Positions 1-9,527 of a stretch of DNA of 64,000 nt are shown here, piece after piece (position 1 is the stretch's first letter; each line of letters starts with the position of its first letter). The stretch is taken from positions 1 to 64,000 of the forward strand of contig JAPZLL010000046.1 of the NCBI GenBank assembly GCA_036250225.1. Reading direction: 5' to 3'. The position numbers and the translations under genes are program-made. The DNA is from Cercophora sp. LCS_1 (lineage: Eukaryota > Ascomycota > Sordariomycetes > Sordariales > Lasiosphaeriaceae). The notes beneath the pieces are model-generated. The model had not been told where the DNA came from. It was given only the letters and a program-made list of their open reading frames with translations, and made no database searches.

Positions 1-32
1 ACAAAAAACGTTGCAATTTGTCCAAATTAATT

Positions 33-73
33 CCCCCCCCCCCCCCCCCCAAAAATAAAAAAAAAAAAAAAAA
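33..73. repeat. poly-C tract followed by A-rich tract
   Basis: Eighteen C residues run directly into an A-rich stretch broken by one T. The A run is the poly-T tail of the tRNA-like element when read on the minus strand, so it may be a Pol III terminator or the tail of a retroposed copy. Confidence 0.9.
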
Positions 74-174
74 GGTGCCCCAGGCAAAACTTGAACCCCC
101 CTCCCCTGCCTATAAGGCGAAGCGAAGGTACGGAGAGGGGAAAGGTTACGATTAAACCATTAGGCCATATGGTC
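74..174 (-). other. decayed tRNA-like / SINE-like Pol III element
   Basis: Read on the minus strand, a good A box (TGGCCTAATGG) lies eight bases from the left end and a B-box-like GGTTCAAGTTT lies near the right end. About 70 bases separate them, and a long T run follows directly. The 5' seven bases do not pair with the 3' end and the T stem is poorly paired, so this is not a working tRNA. The 5' half resembles tRNA-Arg-type D arms. Several mismatches could be explained by C-to-T changes, as repeat-induced point mutation (RIP) would make, but that is an inference. A tRNA-derived SINE or a tRNA pseudogene are the two likeliest readings. Confidence 0.45.
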
Positions 175-447
175 TGTTGAGCTACTTCGCCGAAAACTTG
201 AGGCCCTGTACTAGTTTAGATAGTTCTCGACCTGGAGCCACAACACCGGCGATGTACCCGCCGTCATATCATTGCAACACTGGCACTGGCCTGCCAATCT
301 TCGTTAGAACCAGCATCTATACTTCTGGTCCAAACAAGGTATCTCACCTGTGAGCACACCCTCATCAGATCTTCCCGTCACTCGCCCATGCCTCATTGAA
401 ATCGACCCACCGTCTGGAGCACTTGCCGCTAAAGATCAAAACAATCC

Positions 448-1134
448 TCACAACATCACAATCAAAGCCCCAATCACAACCCACCAAAACCCAAACCCAC
501 TCCCCAACCTCGATCCAAAACTCTGCACCTCCTCCCCAAACTTCCCCGCCACGTTTCCCCTAGGCCAATACTCACAAACCAAAAACCACCCACCACTGCA
601 CCACCGCCTCCCACACCCCACATCCGTCGTCCCCTTCCACACCAGCTGCGTGAAATGTCCCGTCTTTTTATCAAACTCGGCCTTCCGAAAATCATACTCA
701 TCCCTTTCATTGCCCCACATCTCCACGCAGCTCGTCACGTTGGAACATCCCAGCGCTATGTTCTCGCCGTAGGGACCTCCTGAGTGGCGGAATTCGCAGG
801 AGGGGTTGGAATCGAGAAAAGTGTCGGCGGAGCGGGCGAGGGTGGTGTTGTACGTTAGGGCGGTTGCGTTATGGGACGTGCGAAAGTGATTAGTGCTGTT
901 GAGGATGGCGGAGGTGAAGAGGGAGGGGGAGGTGAATTCGGGGGTGACGGAGGGGTGGGTTGGGGTTGTGGTTGTTGTGATGGTGGGAGAGGAGGTGGTC
1001 GGTGGAGGGCGAGCGTGGGTTGGGATTGCGGTTGAGAAGGGGAGGAAGAGGATAAGGATTAGGATAGTGAGAGATGAGGAGGTGGTGAGAGCGATAGTTG
1101 ATGGATTGGCGATGGTAAGATGGTGGTGGTACAT
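448..1134 (-). CDS. secreted CAP/PR-1 family protein (SCP-like)
   Basis: This single-exon 228-aa protein is predicted to be extracellular. Residues about 18-40 form a hydrophobic signal segment, followed by a Pro/Thr-rich linker of about 30 residues. The CAP fold spans roughly residues 80-205. It shows the family signatures GHFTQLVWKGT (CAP1) and a CEYWPRGNVAG stretch (CAP2), with His and Glu residues of the usual CAP pocket and Cys residues for disulphides. The last 20 residues are hydrophobic and end at the stop, so the protein may be GPI-anchored or membrane-tethered. CAP proteins bind sterols or lipids in yeast (Pry proteins) and are common in fungal secretomes. The exact ligand here is unknown. 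The ATG is the only one before the signal peptide. Confidence 0.88.
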   Translation of the reverse strand: MYHHHLTIANPSTIALTTSSSLTILILILFLPFSTAIPTHARPPPTTSSPTITTTTTPTHPSVTPEFTSPSLFTSAILNSTNHFRTSHNATALTYNTTLARSADTFLDSNPSCEFRHSGGPYGENIALGCSNVTSCVEMWGNERDEYDFRKAEFDKKTGHFTQLVWKGTTDVGCGRRWCSGGWFLVCEYWPRGNVAGKFGEEVQSFGSRLGSGFGFWWVVIGALIVML

Positions 1135-1815
1135 TTTGAAGTGGAAAAGACATTATTCATACGACATGAGACGGCATTGTGAAGGCGTTGATGGGAGGAT
1201 GACAGGAGCGAGTGTGAGAAGAGATGCCATTTTGTCGAGCTGGATGCGCGCAGTGGAAAACCTGGTTTGGAGCGGATGCTGAGGTGGTTAGTTGGTTGGC
1301 CATCGCATCGTCAATGTTGAGCCGCCGTCGAAGAGAATGACGTAGGAAAAGACCCCTGCAATTTCCAATCGCGACGTTAAGTTGGGGGCCGCTTGGCGTG
1401 GATTTCCATTTCACCCGGCGGTAAATCCCGACAAGGCATCCAACGGCGTCCAGCCGGTGCGCGCCTTACGTTGTAGGCAGCAGCGACCAACTGCTCGGAT
1501 CGTGGACATGAACTGGTGGGTTGGGTTCCCTTGCTCTTGCCCACTCAAACGAACCCGCGTTTGCGCACTTTTGTCCGACTCGTCCGGTTGCTCGAATTCG
1601 ACCACCAAGTTGTTTGGCTGGCCGAAGAATACGCTTGCGACGGGTTTGCGACCTTTGTCTTGCGGCGCGGTGCGAGCACCAAGTCCGTGATATGGGGCGT
1701 TTCCCGCCACAGAACGACGCTTCACACTTGGGCTGATTCCCAACCTTGTCAATCGTTTTGTCCAATCTCGTCCGGGTCGTTGCTGCCGTCAGTTTGACAG
1801 GTCATACCTTTCTCA
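1135..1815. other. intergenic, shared promoter region
   Basis: Divergent space between the CAP gene (minus) and the 195-aa protein (plus). Open frames here have no recognisable protein character, and I see no RNA gene or repeat. Confidence 0.6.
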
Positions 1816-2403
1816 ATGTCTCGCCGACACAGGCCAAGAATGTCTATTTATATTCGCGAATACCCCGAAAGGGAGCTTTCCTCTCCCTATCTTGAGGCCC
1901 AGTACGCTGCGCCGTCTACCGAAATCTCTGTCGGAACCTCATCGACAACAACGACAACCGACACCGAATCTGAACTCGACACCATAGCTCTCTGCCACTC
2001 GAACGCTTCCGCAGATACCAAACTTTGTGACAAATATCACATCAAACAAGGCCACTGCCATACCTGTCTGGCAGAAATTGAGTATTCCCGTCAGCCTCTC
2101 CCCAACAACATCAACCACCTGCTGGGCTACCTCAAAATGGAAGAGGCCCACCTGGACGTTCCACGGTGCCTCGACTGTTACAGACTCACCGTGAAGCTCC
2201 ATGACTATCTCCGGGATGTCGAGATGTTGTCCATTCGCGAGAGACAGGAACGCCTGGAGCCTATCAGACAGCTGCGGAGAAATGCACAACGGAATAGAGA
2301 AATAAACCTTGTTTTGCTTCTCGAAAAAATCGAAAAGAACCTCCACTGCGAGACAGCCCCGATTGAAGATCTTTGGGCGATGTGCGAGAACTCACTCGAG
2401 TAA
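1816..2403 (+). CDS. hypothetical Cys-containing protein, 195 aa
   Basis: A single exon with a clear ATG. I do not recognise the family. Residues 1-70 are Ser/Thr-rich and probably disordered. The second half is charged and helical. Two Cys pairs stand out: C-H-T-C in the segment around residues 76-79 and C-L-D-C around residues 115-118, preceded by further Cys/His residues. That arrangement could hold a zinc ion, but it matches no zinc finger class I know. There is no signal peptide or membrane segment, so it is probably nuclear or cytosolic. An Arg-rich helix (about 145-165) follows. Codon use and length support a real gene, but function is unknown. Confidence 0.6.
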   Translation: MSRRHRPRMSIYIREYPERELSSPYLEAQYAAPSTEISVGTSSTTTTTDTESELDTIALCHSNASADTKLCDKYHIKQGHCHTCLAEIEYSRQPLPNNINHLLGYLKMEEAHLDVPRCLDCYRLTVKLHDYLRDVEMLSIRERQERLEPIRQLRRNAQRNREINLVLLLEKIEKNLHCETAPIEDLWAMCENSLE

Positions 2404-3778
2404 GTCCGAATGCACATATTCAACGACGAGTCCTGTGGTTGAGAACCTGTTTTAACTGTGCGCAGGATCCCGTAGTAGGGTAGTGAAAAAGAACCTACCT
2501 CACCAAGCGGATATTGTTCTTTATTGATTACGGATCTCGATGGCCTGTGACGATTGTTATCGAAGGGAATCTGCTGGCGTTGTATTGGTTTGATGGATGG
2601 GAAATACTAGGCGGGTTTCTTGTTTTCTTTTGACTGTACGGCGTTACGGGCGCCCCGGTGTGCTGCTATGGGCGATATGTGACGTCGGACATATGGCGGG
2701 AGGGATAGGTAGTATTGCTTTATTTTGGGATTGGTGTGGTAGCACACTTCGGGAAATGGTCTCAGTAAACTGGGCAGATGGCTCTGTTCTTCTTGGCAAA
2801 TGACGATAGCAAATTATCATGTTTCATCATACATCTTCTGCTCCTGTTAGGAATATACTAGTTAGTTCTTCTCGCCCCAGGTGTAAACAGCTGTACACAC
2901 ACAGCAACTTTTCACATGACTAGCGCAACGTCTCATTGTCGTTGTTGCTACCGTCGAACTGAATCAGCAGTCGTGGAGACGTGGGCACCATCGCGAAGTG
3001 CAGCCGAGAGTCCCATCGCACAGTTTTCCCATTCTGAGAGTCGCATGCGCCAAGATATCAGGGGTCAAACCGCCGCACGGCATTCTTCAATCGGCCGGAC
3101 CAATTCCGTGGTTCAGCTCCGGGGTGATCATCGAAGCTTGTCGATCCAACTCTCCGCTTGGCGCACGACCCCTGAACGCTTTGAACCAGGGGTGTTTGCT
3201 AAAAACAGATCACGGGTTCAACATTGACTTGCTCCTCGACGAGCCTCTTGAACAACATCGTCTCCGTGCTTTCGCGCGCAAATCTGGACAGCACGTCATC
3301 AACACAGCAGAAAAACCAGCACAAAATATCCATTTTGTTCCCCGCGACATGTCGTTCAAACCTCTGGTCCCAGGTCTCATGGTGAAAAGTTGCCCCGACT
3401 CACAAATAAGCAACGTCTTGGCAGCCCTTTTCGAACCCCGGACCGTGATCCTGCAGGGCCCCGTCGAGGAAATTTGCGTCCTCCTCACTGGCTCGCGCCG
3501 TTCACCTGAATGCACACAGACGATGGCGATCGCCCGGCATGGCTGGCTCTGCGAGACATACCACGGGAGACGGTGTCGAGGAGGTGTTGAGTGATACAAG
3601 GACAACTCTCCTCGCCTCTTCAGTATTATGCTTTACCCCTTTGTTTGTCCAACATTGTCGTTCGTTCTTTTCTTCAAGCTGCTCAAAGTCCGTCATTCGT
3701 TTTCTTTTCGACTTTTCTCGTTGCGAATCTTCCAAAATTTTTTTTCTTTTTGGCTTAGATATCGAAAGTAGCCCCAAC
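2404..3778. other. intergenic, upstream of the GPI-Cys gene
   Basis: Two overlapping opposite-strand open frames (about 3000-3600) look like chance frames: neither has domain character or splice support. A pyrimidine-rich stretch at about 3640-3750 fits the 5' UTR/promoter of the following gene. Confidence 0.55.
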
Positions 3779-4844
3779 ATGAGACTCCAATCCCTCACGA
3801 CCCGCGCTCTCGCGAGCACCCTCGCCCACCGTCTCATCTCCGTCCACAACAACACCTCCCCCAACATCCCGGGTATCAACGCCCTCGCCGTCACCGGCAC
3901 CTGCGACGTAGGCGAAATCGACTGCGGAGACGGATGCATGCCCATCGGCGCCAAGTGCTGCGGTCTGGTCAAGTAATTACATCCCTCCCATCCCCAACTT
4001 TCCCAGCATCCTGCCCTTTCGCGAGGTATACAGGCTAACACCACTCAGCGACGGTTTCTGCGAGTCCGACTATAACTGCACAACCGAAGGCTGCTGCCCC
4101 GTACGTCCATCTCCCTCCTTCCCACCGACCAGACCAGACCAGACCAAATCTAACATAACCACCCACAGGTCGGCGAGTTCTGCGTCGGCGTCGAAGGCTG
4201 CCAAAAGGGCTACGAAGAGTGTAACGATGGGTACGTCGCTCATCCACGCCACCGACAACATGACTGACTGTGACTGTCATAGCTGTATCCCCGAGGGCGC
4301 GACATGCTGCTCGAGCGGCGGCTACTGCGATGCCGATGAAGTTTGCACGGCGAGCGGCAAGTGCGAGAAGGGAACCGGTGGTGGGACCAGTAGCAGTGGT
4401 GGTAATAGCGGGAGCAACCCGACACCTGGTGGGAGTGGAAGCTTGAACGCGACGTGCAGTGCTTCGCAGACTGAGTGTGGGGATGGATGCATGCCTGATG
4501 ATGGGAGTGTGTGCTGCAGTGCCACGTTGGGGGAATATTGTGAGGTGAGTTGTTCCTGTTGATCCTGAGAGAGAGGGGGAGGAGCTGATGATGAACAGGC
4601 TGGATATTATTGTGTGAGCAATGGGTGCTGCAAGATTGGGAAGGTGTGCCGGGGGGGTGCGAGCTCTTCGGACGATGGTGGTGAGGAGGAGACGAGCGGA
4701 TTTGGAAGTTCATCGGGTTCTTCAGGCTCATCGGGTTCGACTGGTGGAAGCTCAACTGGGGGTTCGTCTTTGAGGAGTGCGGGCGAGAGGGTGTCGGTTT
4801 CCGTTGGAGGGTTGTTGGGATTGGTGGGTGTGTTGATGCTTTAG
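3779..4844 (+). CDS. secreted GPI-anchored Cys-rich repeat protein
   Basis: Five predicted exons (3779-3972, 4049-4100, 4169-4230, 4283-4544, 4599-4844) give 271 aa; all joins keep frame. The N terminus carries a modest hydrophobic leader. The body is built from short Cys-rich units: ECGDGCMP-type segments occur near residues 48-54 and again after residue 150, and CC-x-x-G-x-x-C units recur several times. A Gly/Ser/Thr-rich spacer follows. The last 20 residues (from VSVSVGG on) are hydrophobic and end the protein, as in GPI-anchored wall proteins. The Cys spacing recalls small disulphide-knotted carbohydrate-binding modules, but I cannot assign it to a named family. Likely location is the cell surface. 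Introns 1-3 fall between Cys units, as if units were added by exon duplication. Confidence 0.78.
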
Positions 4845-5412
4845 GTTTGTGGTCCTAGTCGTTGTTGCTCGCCCTGTTTTGGGGTTAAGGTGTTGTATGC
4901 CTCCGTTCCCACCTTCGTTCGCCCTGTCCTAATATTAGTAATGTTGAAACTTTTAGAAGACAAGACTTGCACATCTATGCTCATTGCTCTCCTATCCCTG
5001 AGCGTAATCCCCGCGCCGATAGCCACACATCGTGGAATGAAGTGGTCGTGACCTGAACAATCTCCGGTACCGAAACAGCGGGAGGCAGAGCGGCATCCAC
5101 ACGGAGTGGGCCTGCAAAGATAGCGGGTCTCGATGCAAGGGTATAAGGCGGCCGATATTGCAAGTCCTATGGATATATTGCTGGTTGTTGACCCGAGGAA
5201 GCGTCTCATCGTGTCGTTGATCCAACACGAGGGTTCGATGTAACACGACAAATGAATCAGTACTTTGCAAAAAAAAACGATGTGTGGAGACTGCAACACA
5301 ACGTGATGCAGGTATCCCATACCAACCACCTTCCAGAAAAGGGTCTCACAGAATCCGATCTCTGCATGCCTGATAGCACATGACAGCCGTCGCTCGGGTA
5401 ACGCGGGTCAAG
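4845..5412. other. intergenic
   Basis: 3' flank of the GPI-Cys gene and upstream region of the small secreted protein gene. Nothing else is supported here. Confidence 0.5.
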
Positions 5413-5419
5413 TATATAT
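5413..5419 (+). promoter_or_regulatory. TATA box of the 86-aa secreted protein gene
   Basis: TATATAT lies about 70 bases upstream of the predicted start codon of the small Cys-rich gene, a normal TATA-to-ATG distance for fungal genes with short leaders. Confidence 0.5.
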
Positions 5420-5486
5420 CCCAAATTCCTGGCAAAGAGCTGAAGGGTACACGAACGTCGCCATCGCCGTCGTCGAAGAAGAAACC

Positions 5487-5852
5487 ATGAAGTCCGTCGG
5501 CGTTTTCGTCCAGCTTGTCACATTTTTTCTGTTCAGGTCTGTATCCCTTCCATTTAGTACGACTGGGCCATCACCTGACATTGCGGCAGTGCCAAAGCTA
5601 TCGCCATGGCTTCCATAAACTGCGCTTGCAATGACCACATAACGCACTTGTTCGATGAGGAGAGGACAGTCGAGTGTTGTCAGGTTCTGGCTGGCGAGAC
5701 TGTCGGCACTGACGTAAGCAACCGCCCAGATTGATGCTGTGATGGCTGTGTCTAATGACCGTTAGTGTGTTATTGATAATGACAGACTTGCGGGAATGAT
5801 TGAGTGTTGCGGGTCAGGAGGTGATACGACCGACTGCAGGAGCGATTTCTGA
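5487..5852 (+). CDS. small secreted Cys-rich protein, effector candidate
   Basis: Three exons (5487-5536, 5590-5713, 5766-5852) with 53- and 52-nt introns give an 86-aa protein; no exon exceeds 124 nt, so a simple ORF search misses it. Both introns have GT-AG ends and CTGAC/CTAATGAC branch sites, and all three joins keep frame. Residues 1-22 are a signal peptide (MKSVGVFVQLVTFFLF...). The mature part holds eight Cys in the order C-x-C, CC, C, CC, C (residues 28, 30, 46, 47, 59, 72, 73, 82). Two halves look alike: VECC...GTDC and IECC...TTDC. The CC doublets recall hydrophobins, but the first cysteines are spaced wrongly for that family. Function unknown; size and Cys content fit a secreted effector-like protein. 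Confidence 0.75.
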
Positions 5853-6491
5853 GAGCGGATCGTGAGGGCCGGGCCAGTCACTGGAGAAGACGACAGTACG
5901 ATTCGAGCGGCATTGGTGTTGAGCTTCGGTGGAATTCGGTCGGAGTGACTTTTACGAACGTGCAACAGTGTAATGTCTGGTATAATGCAACTATGCACAA
6001 CAATGAGGCGTCCGCTGCATCAGAATCGGGAATTTGCTGGGCTTCACTCTCATCATGGACTTGGCCACTCTTGGAGGAAAGACACCACAAGCGACAGTCC
6101 GCTGCCTAAGGAGACACGTGCGTGCGTGCGTGCCTTCCTCATCGACTGTCTGGACAGACAGCCTGCAGCGCCTACGCTTCCGCAAACCCTAAGATAGCTC
6201 TCACCGATCGGATGTTTGGCTTCCATCCTAGCCAATAGCCAAACGGGCGAATCCGGGTCCTGTAACTGGAAGTGGAAGGATCAAGTCTTGGCGCACAGAT
6301 GTGTGCCGTGCCGATGGTCGGCAGGCACGCCTGCATCTGGCTGCGACAAGAGATCGATCTGGACCTCCCCTCCCGGTTCTGACTCAGCATTCCCAGCCAG
6401 ATCCCAACATCCCTTCCGTGCCAAGATTATGTGACCCGCGGCCGTGTTTTGTCACTTTTTTTTTGCATCCAAACGGGAGTTCTTGGTACCG
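5853..6491. other. intergenic
   Basis: No supported gene. A pyrimidine-rich stretch ending in a T run near 6455-6465 lies just before the next start codon. Confidence 0.5.
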
Positions 6492-7528
6492 ATGAACGGC
6501 CAAAGGAATCAGTCTGGACGCTCCCAATTTCAGGTAATCCAATTCGTCCCGTCAGACGATGCGGAAGAAGACCCAGGGAGAAACGCAAGATCGTTCGTCC
6601 ATTCGCACGCCGCTCGTATAGCACATGCTCGAACGAGAAGGGCGCGTACGAGGGAGTACCAGGCCGCCCGGGCGGCCGCAGCTCAGGAGCAGGGGCGTGG
6701 CCAGCAGTCATTGCGACCGAGCCCAGGACAACCCACGCAGCAGGGACAGGGAGAAAACGTGGCGGCTACGGCACTTGCTCTGTACCAACCAGGACTCGGA
6801 GGATCGGGACGGAGCGACCCGTTCACGAGCTTTGCAAGGCCGTTTACGCCGCAGGAAAACTTCCTGTTCGATCATTGTGAGCTTGGCGCAAGGTTTGAGG
6901 GTGTGGCGATCTTGGCTAACGCCTGTGGATTCTTCGTAGACATTGCATATATTATACCGCGGATCAAAAACAACTGCAGAGGTACCAAAGCGCGCGGTCA
7001 AGTGTATGCAGACACAATGACAAGGGAATGGGTACGGCTTGCGCTCAACGATCCCGACGGGTTGAACTCGCTATTTCTCAATGCCGCTCGACATCTGTCC
7101 GTTAGTCATCCCCAGCAGCAGCAGCAGGAGAGGTATGCCGAGCTTGCGGTACGGTACAAAGTGCTCTGCGTGAGAGCTGTGAGCCAGGCCATTGGAAGCT
7201 CCGGGACGGGCGTCGGATCCTTCAGTGACACTGTCTTTGCCGAGACATTGGCCCTTGCTTTTGACGAGGTATGTATCCGCTCTCTTCGGGCCTCTGTAGG
7301 TCATTAGCTAACGAGGATCGGGTATAGCTATTGCTGGGCGACCAGGTCATGATCAAGCGGCATGTGCAGGGCGCCGTGCATATGGTGGAGAGCAATGGTG
7401 GATGGCACACCCTGGGATTAAACGGCTTCTTGGAGATCCTTCTTCTCCGGTACGCTGACCGGGTAGGGCTCCTTGTCCAGGCAGCTTTGCCGCCATCTAA
7501 TCCAGCAGCAAACACTGCAGGGAGCTGA
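6492..7528 (+). CDS. fungal transcription-factor-like protein (no zinc cluster)
   Basis: Two exons (6492-7268, 7328-7528) give 325 aa. The layout matches a common ascomycete family of regulator-like proteins that lack a Zn2Cys6 domain. A short FV motif near the N terminus is followed by a basic segment (RSFVHSHAARIAHARTRRAR, about residues 34-53). A low-complexity Gln-rich linker comes next, then the segment beginning RSDPF and the helical C-terminal region with ALNDPDGLNSLFLNAARH and GLNGFLEILLLRYADR. Known members are annotated as fungal-specific transcription factor-like; no DNA-binding test is implied. The protein stops soon after the GLNGFL segment, where homologues usually continue for 100 or more residues. 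It may therefore be truncated, or a further exon was missed. The second Met (MNGQ) is chosen because it sets the usual N terminus. Confidence 0.7.
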
Positions 7529-8047
7529 CAAACAGTGTTCCCCCTCCAAAAGGGGCCAGTATCTGGCCCGACCCGCCTCCAGTGGCTTCCAGGATGCCTT
7601 GGGTGACACAACGTCTCATCACCCCCGCAAAACGGCATGCTGCGGATTATTCATCACCGCCAAGACTTGCTGTTTCCGCTTTCGAACAGCCCCGGTGGGC
7701 TGCTTTTACCCGTCTGTCGGGACGTTCTTTCATCAAGCGGGATTGGGATGGCGGTCCAGCCGTGTGGTCCGAATGGACGCCGAAATCTACAAGCCGCATC
7801 AACGATCCGTGAGGAGCTATGGCCCATAGTGCGGCTTACGAAGGATGGAGGGGTGAAGTTCGACTTGGGCTGTCGTTGGAGCTTGCGCTGGAGAGCCTGC
7901 CGAGGTATAAAGGCGAAGGTGCCTTTGCTTCTTCTTACCGACTAGGCAGCACACACTTGTAAAGACGGAAACAACAGCCTCACTACTCATAGTAAAATAC
8001 CAATTGAGACCGAACGTACCGACAGAATTCATCATCTACCCCCAACC
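7529..8047. other. intergenic; possible lost C-terminal exon of the regulator gene
   Basis: Open frames continue on the plus strand to about 7830 without a clean splice junction to the upstream gene. The last 100 bases are the leader of the ketoreductase gene. Confidence 0.4.
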
Positions 8048-9139
8048 ATGTCTCAACCGACCACCAGCATCCCCAGGGGCTCCGTTGTTCTTGTCACCGG
8101 CGCCACAGGCTTTGTGGCAGGCCACGTCATAAAAGCCTTCCTTGATCGTGGCTTCAAAGTTCGCGGGACTGTCCGGGACCTTGACAAAGCTTCCTGGCTT
8201 GTCAAGGATCTCTTGAAGACCTACGCTGCCAAGGGCGACCTCGAACTGGTTGCAGTCCCCGATTTTGCCGACGAGCATGCGTTTGACGAAGCTGTCAAGG
8301 GGGTCTCGGCAATAGCTCATGTTGCGTCCATTGTGACATTCGACTCGGACCCCAACAAGGTGATCCCGCAAACTGTTCTCGGCACTACCTCAATCCTCGG
8401 CTCCGCTTTGAAGGAGCCCTCAGTCAAGGAGTTTGTGTATACAAGCTCCATCGTTGCAACTGCAATGCCCATCCCTGGAATCGAGGCCAACGTGACCCAC
8501 GACACATTCAACGACGCGGCAGTCAAGCTCGCTTGGTCGCCTAGCGCCTCGGGCGGTGTGGTCTACATGGCTAGCAAAGTCGAGGCGGAGAAGGCGGTCT
8601 GGAAGTTTGTCGAAGAAAAGGCACCGCATTTCACTGTCAATGTGGTCAACCCGGCATACATCATCGGCGAGCCACTTCACAGGAGCCATGCCAACAGCCC
8701 CGGCGCGTGGCTCAAGCCGCTCTATGACGGAAACCTAGAGGCACTGTCGCTGAGTCCTGCGAGTACGTTTCCTTCCTGGTCGGCCCACCCCCACTTCAAC
8801 CGCTGACGACGTTTAGTCTACACTGTTGATGTCAAGGATGTCGCTGTTCTTCACGCTGCTGCGGTAATTGATCCCGAAGTCAAGAATGCGCGGTTGCAGG
8901 CGTGGGCCGATAACACAAATTGGAACGGGCTGTTGGCAATCTTGAGGAAACAGTGGCCGGATAAGAAGTTCATCGATGATCTCCCCGGCCTTGGGACGAT
9001 GAGTATAACTACTGACTTCACACAGCCTCTTGGGCTGTTGAAGAAGTGGGCAGGCCAAGAGGGCTGGAAGCCCCTGGAGGAGACAGTTGATGATAACATT
9101 CGCGGTATTGTGGACCTGACGGAAGGAGATTTGTTGTGA
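8048..9139 (+). CDS. NAD(P)-dependent ketoreductase/epimerase (DFR/GRE2-like extended SDR)
   Basis: Two exons (8048-8762, 8817-9139), 345 aa, the normal size for this family. A Rossmann fold opens with VTGATGFVAGHV (residues 16-27). The extended-SDR catalytic residues are visible: Ser in the TSS motif (about 132-134), Tyr173 and Lys177 in YMASK. The N(P)AYIIGEP segment and a C-terminal substrate-binding half follow. Such enzymes are cytosolic and reduce aldehydes or ketones (yeast Gre2, plant dihydroflavonol reductase relatives). The natural substrate here cannot be read from sequence. The intron junction restores the conserved VDVKDVAVLHAA segment, which is good evidence for it. Confidence 0.9.
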
Positions 9140-9245
9140 GCGAATCCTTCAGCGCTCAGGCGCGCTTTGTGACGACGCTCTTCTAGGGAGAGTTGTCTAG
9201 GGACGGCGTCTACATTAAGCTACTGGCTCCTTCCTGTCTACTCGT

Positions 9246-9527
9246 CTAAGGTTGGAAGAGGCCCGAAGCCTTGCGGGCAAGGCGGCTCACCTTCTCACCG
9301 CCCTTCTTTGTCATCGAGGCTGTTCCCTTCATGGTCTTCTTTCCCCATTCTTCAACCTTTGTAGATACAGGACTCAGCTTTGACGCCTTTTTCCCGAGGT
9401 CTCGAACTTCGCCGCTCTTTTCGTCCTTGGCCATGACAGCGCCAGGCGGGGCCTTCTTGGAACCAGCGTCTTGTACCTTGGGAGTGGCTGCAGTAGTCTC
9501 GCCAGAGTAATCACCAAATCTTGAATC
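9246..9527 (-). other. in-frame open extension downstream of the HNH gene's stop
   Basis: Directly after the TAG that ends the HNH-like gene, the same frame stays open for a further 93 codons and then stops. The encoded stretch is Lys-rich and helical (for example KKASKLSPVSTKVEEWGKK), with an ATG partway at 9434. It could be a separate 62-aa gene, a former C-terminal tail cut off by a nonsense mutation, or a tail reached by stop-codon readthrough. A 39-nt GT-AG segment spanning the stop would also restore the frame, but it is shorter than the other introns here. Confidence 0.4.

Noticed and set aside
2998..3605. Overlapping plus- and minus-strand open frames of 130-200 codons
   Set aside because: No domain, signal peptide or splice support; one strand's frame is probably the shadow of the other and both lie in the upstream region of the GPI-Cys gene.
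5487..5852. Assignment of the 86-aa protein as a hydrophobin
   Set aside because: It has eight Cys with two CC pairs, but the order is C, C, CC, C, CC, C and not the hydrophobin C, CC, C, C, CC, C, and it lacks the hydrophobic loops.
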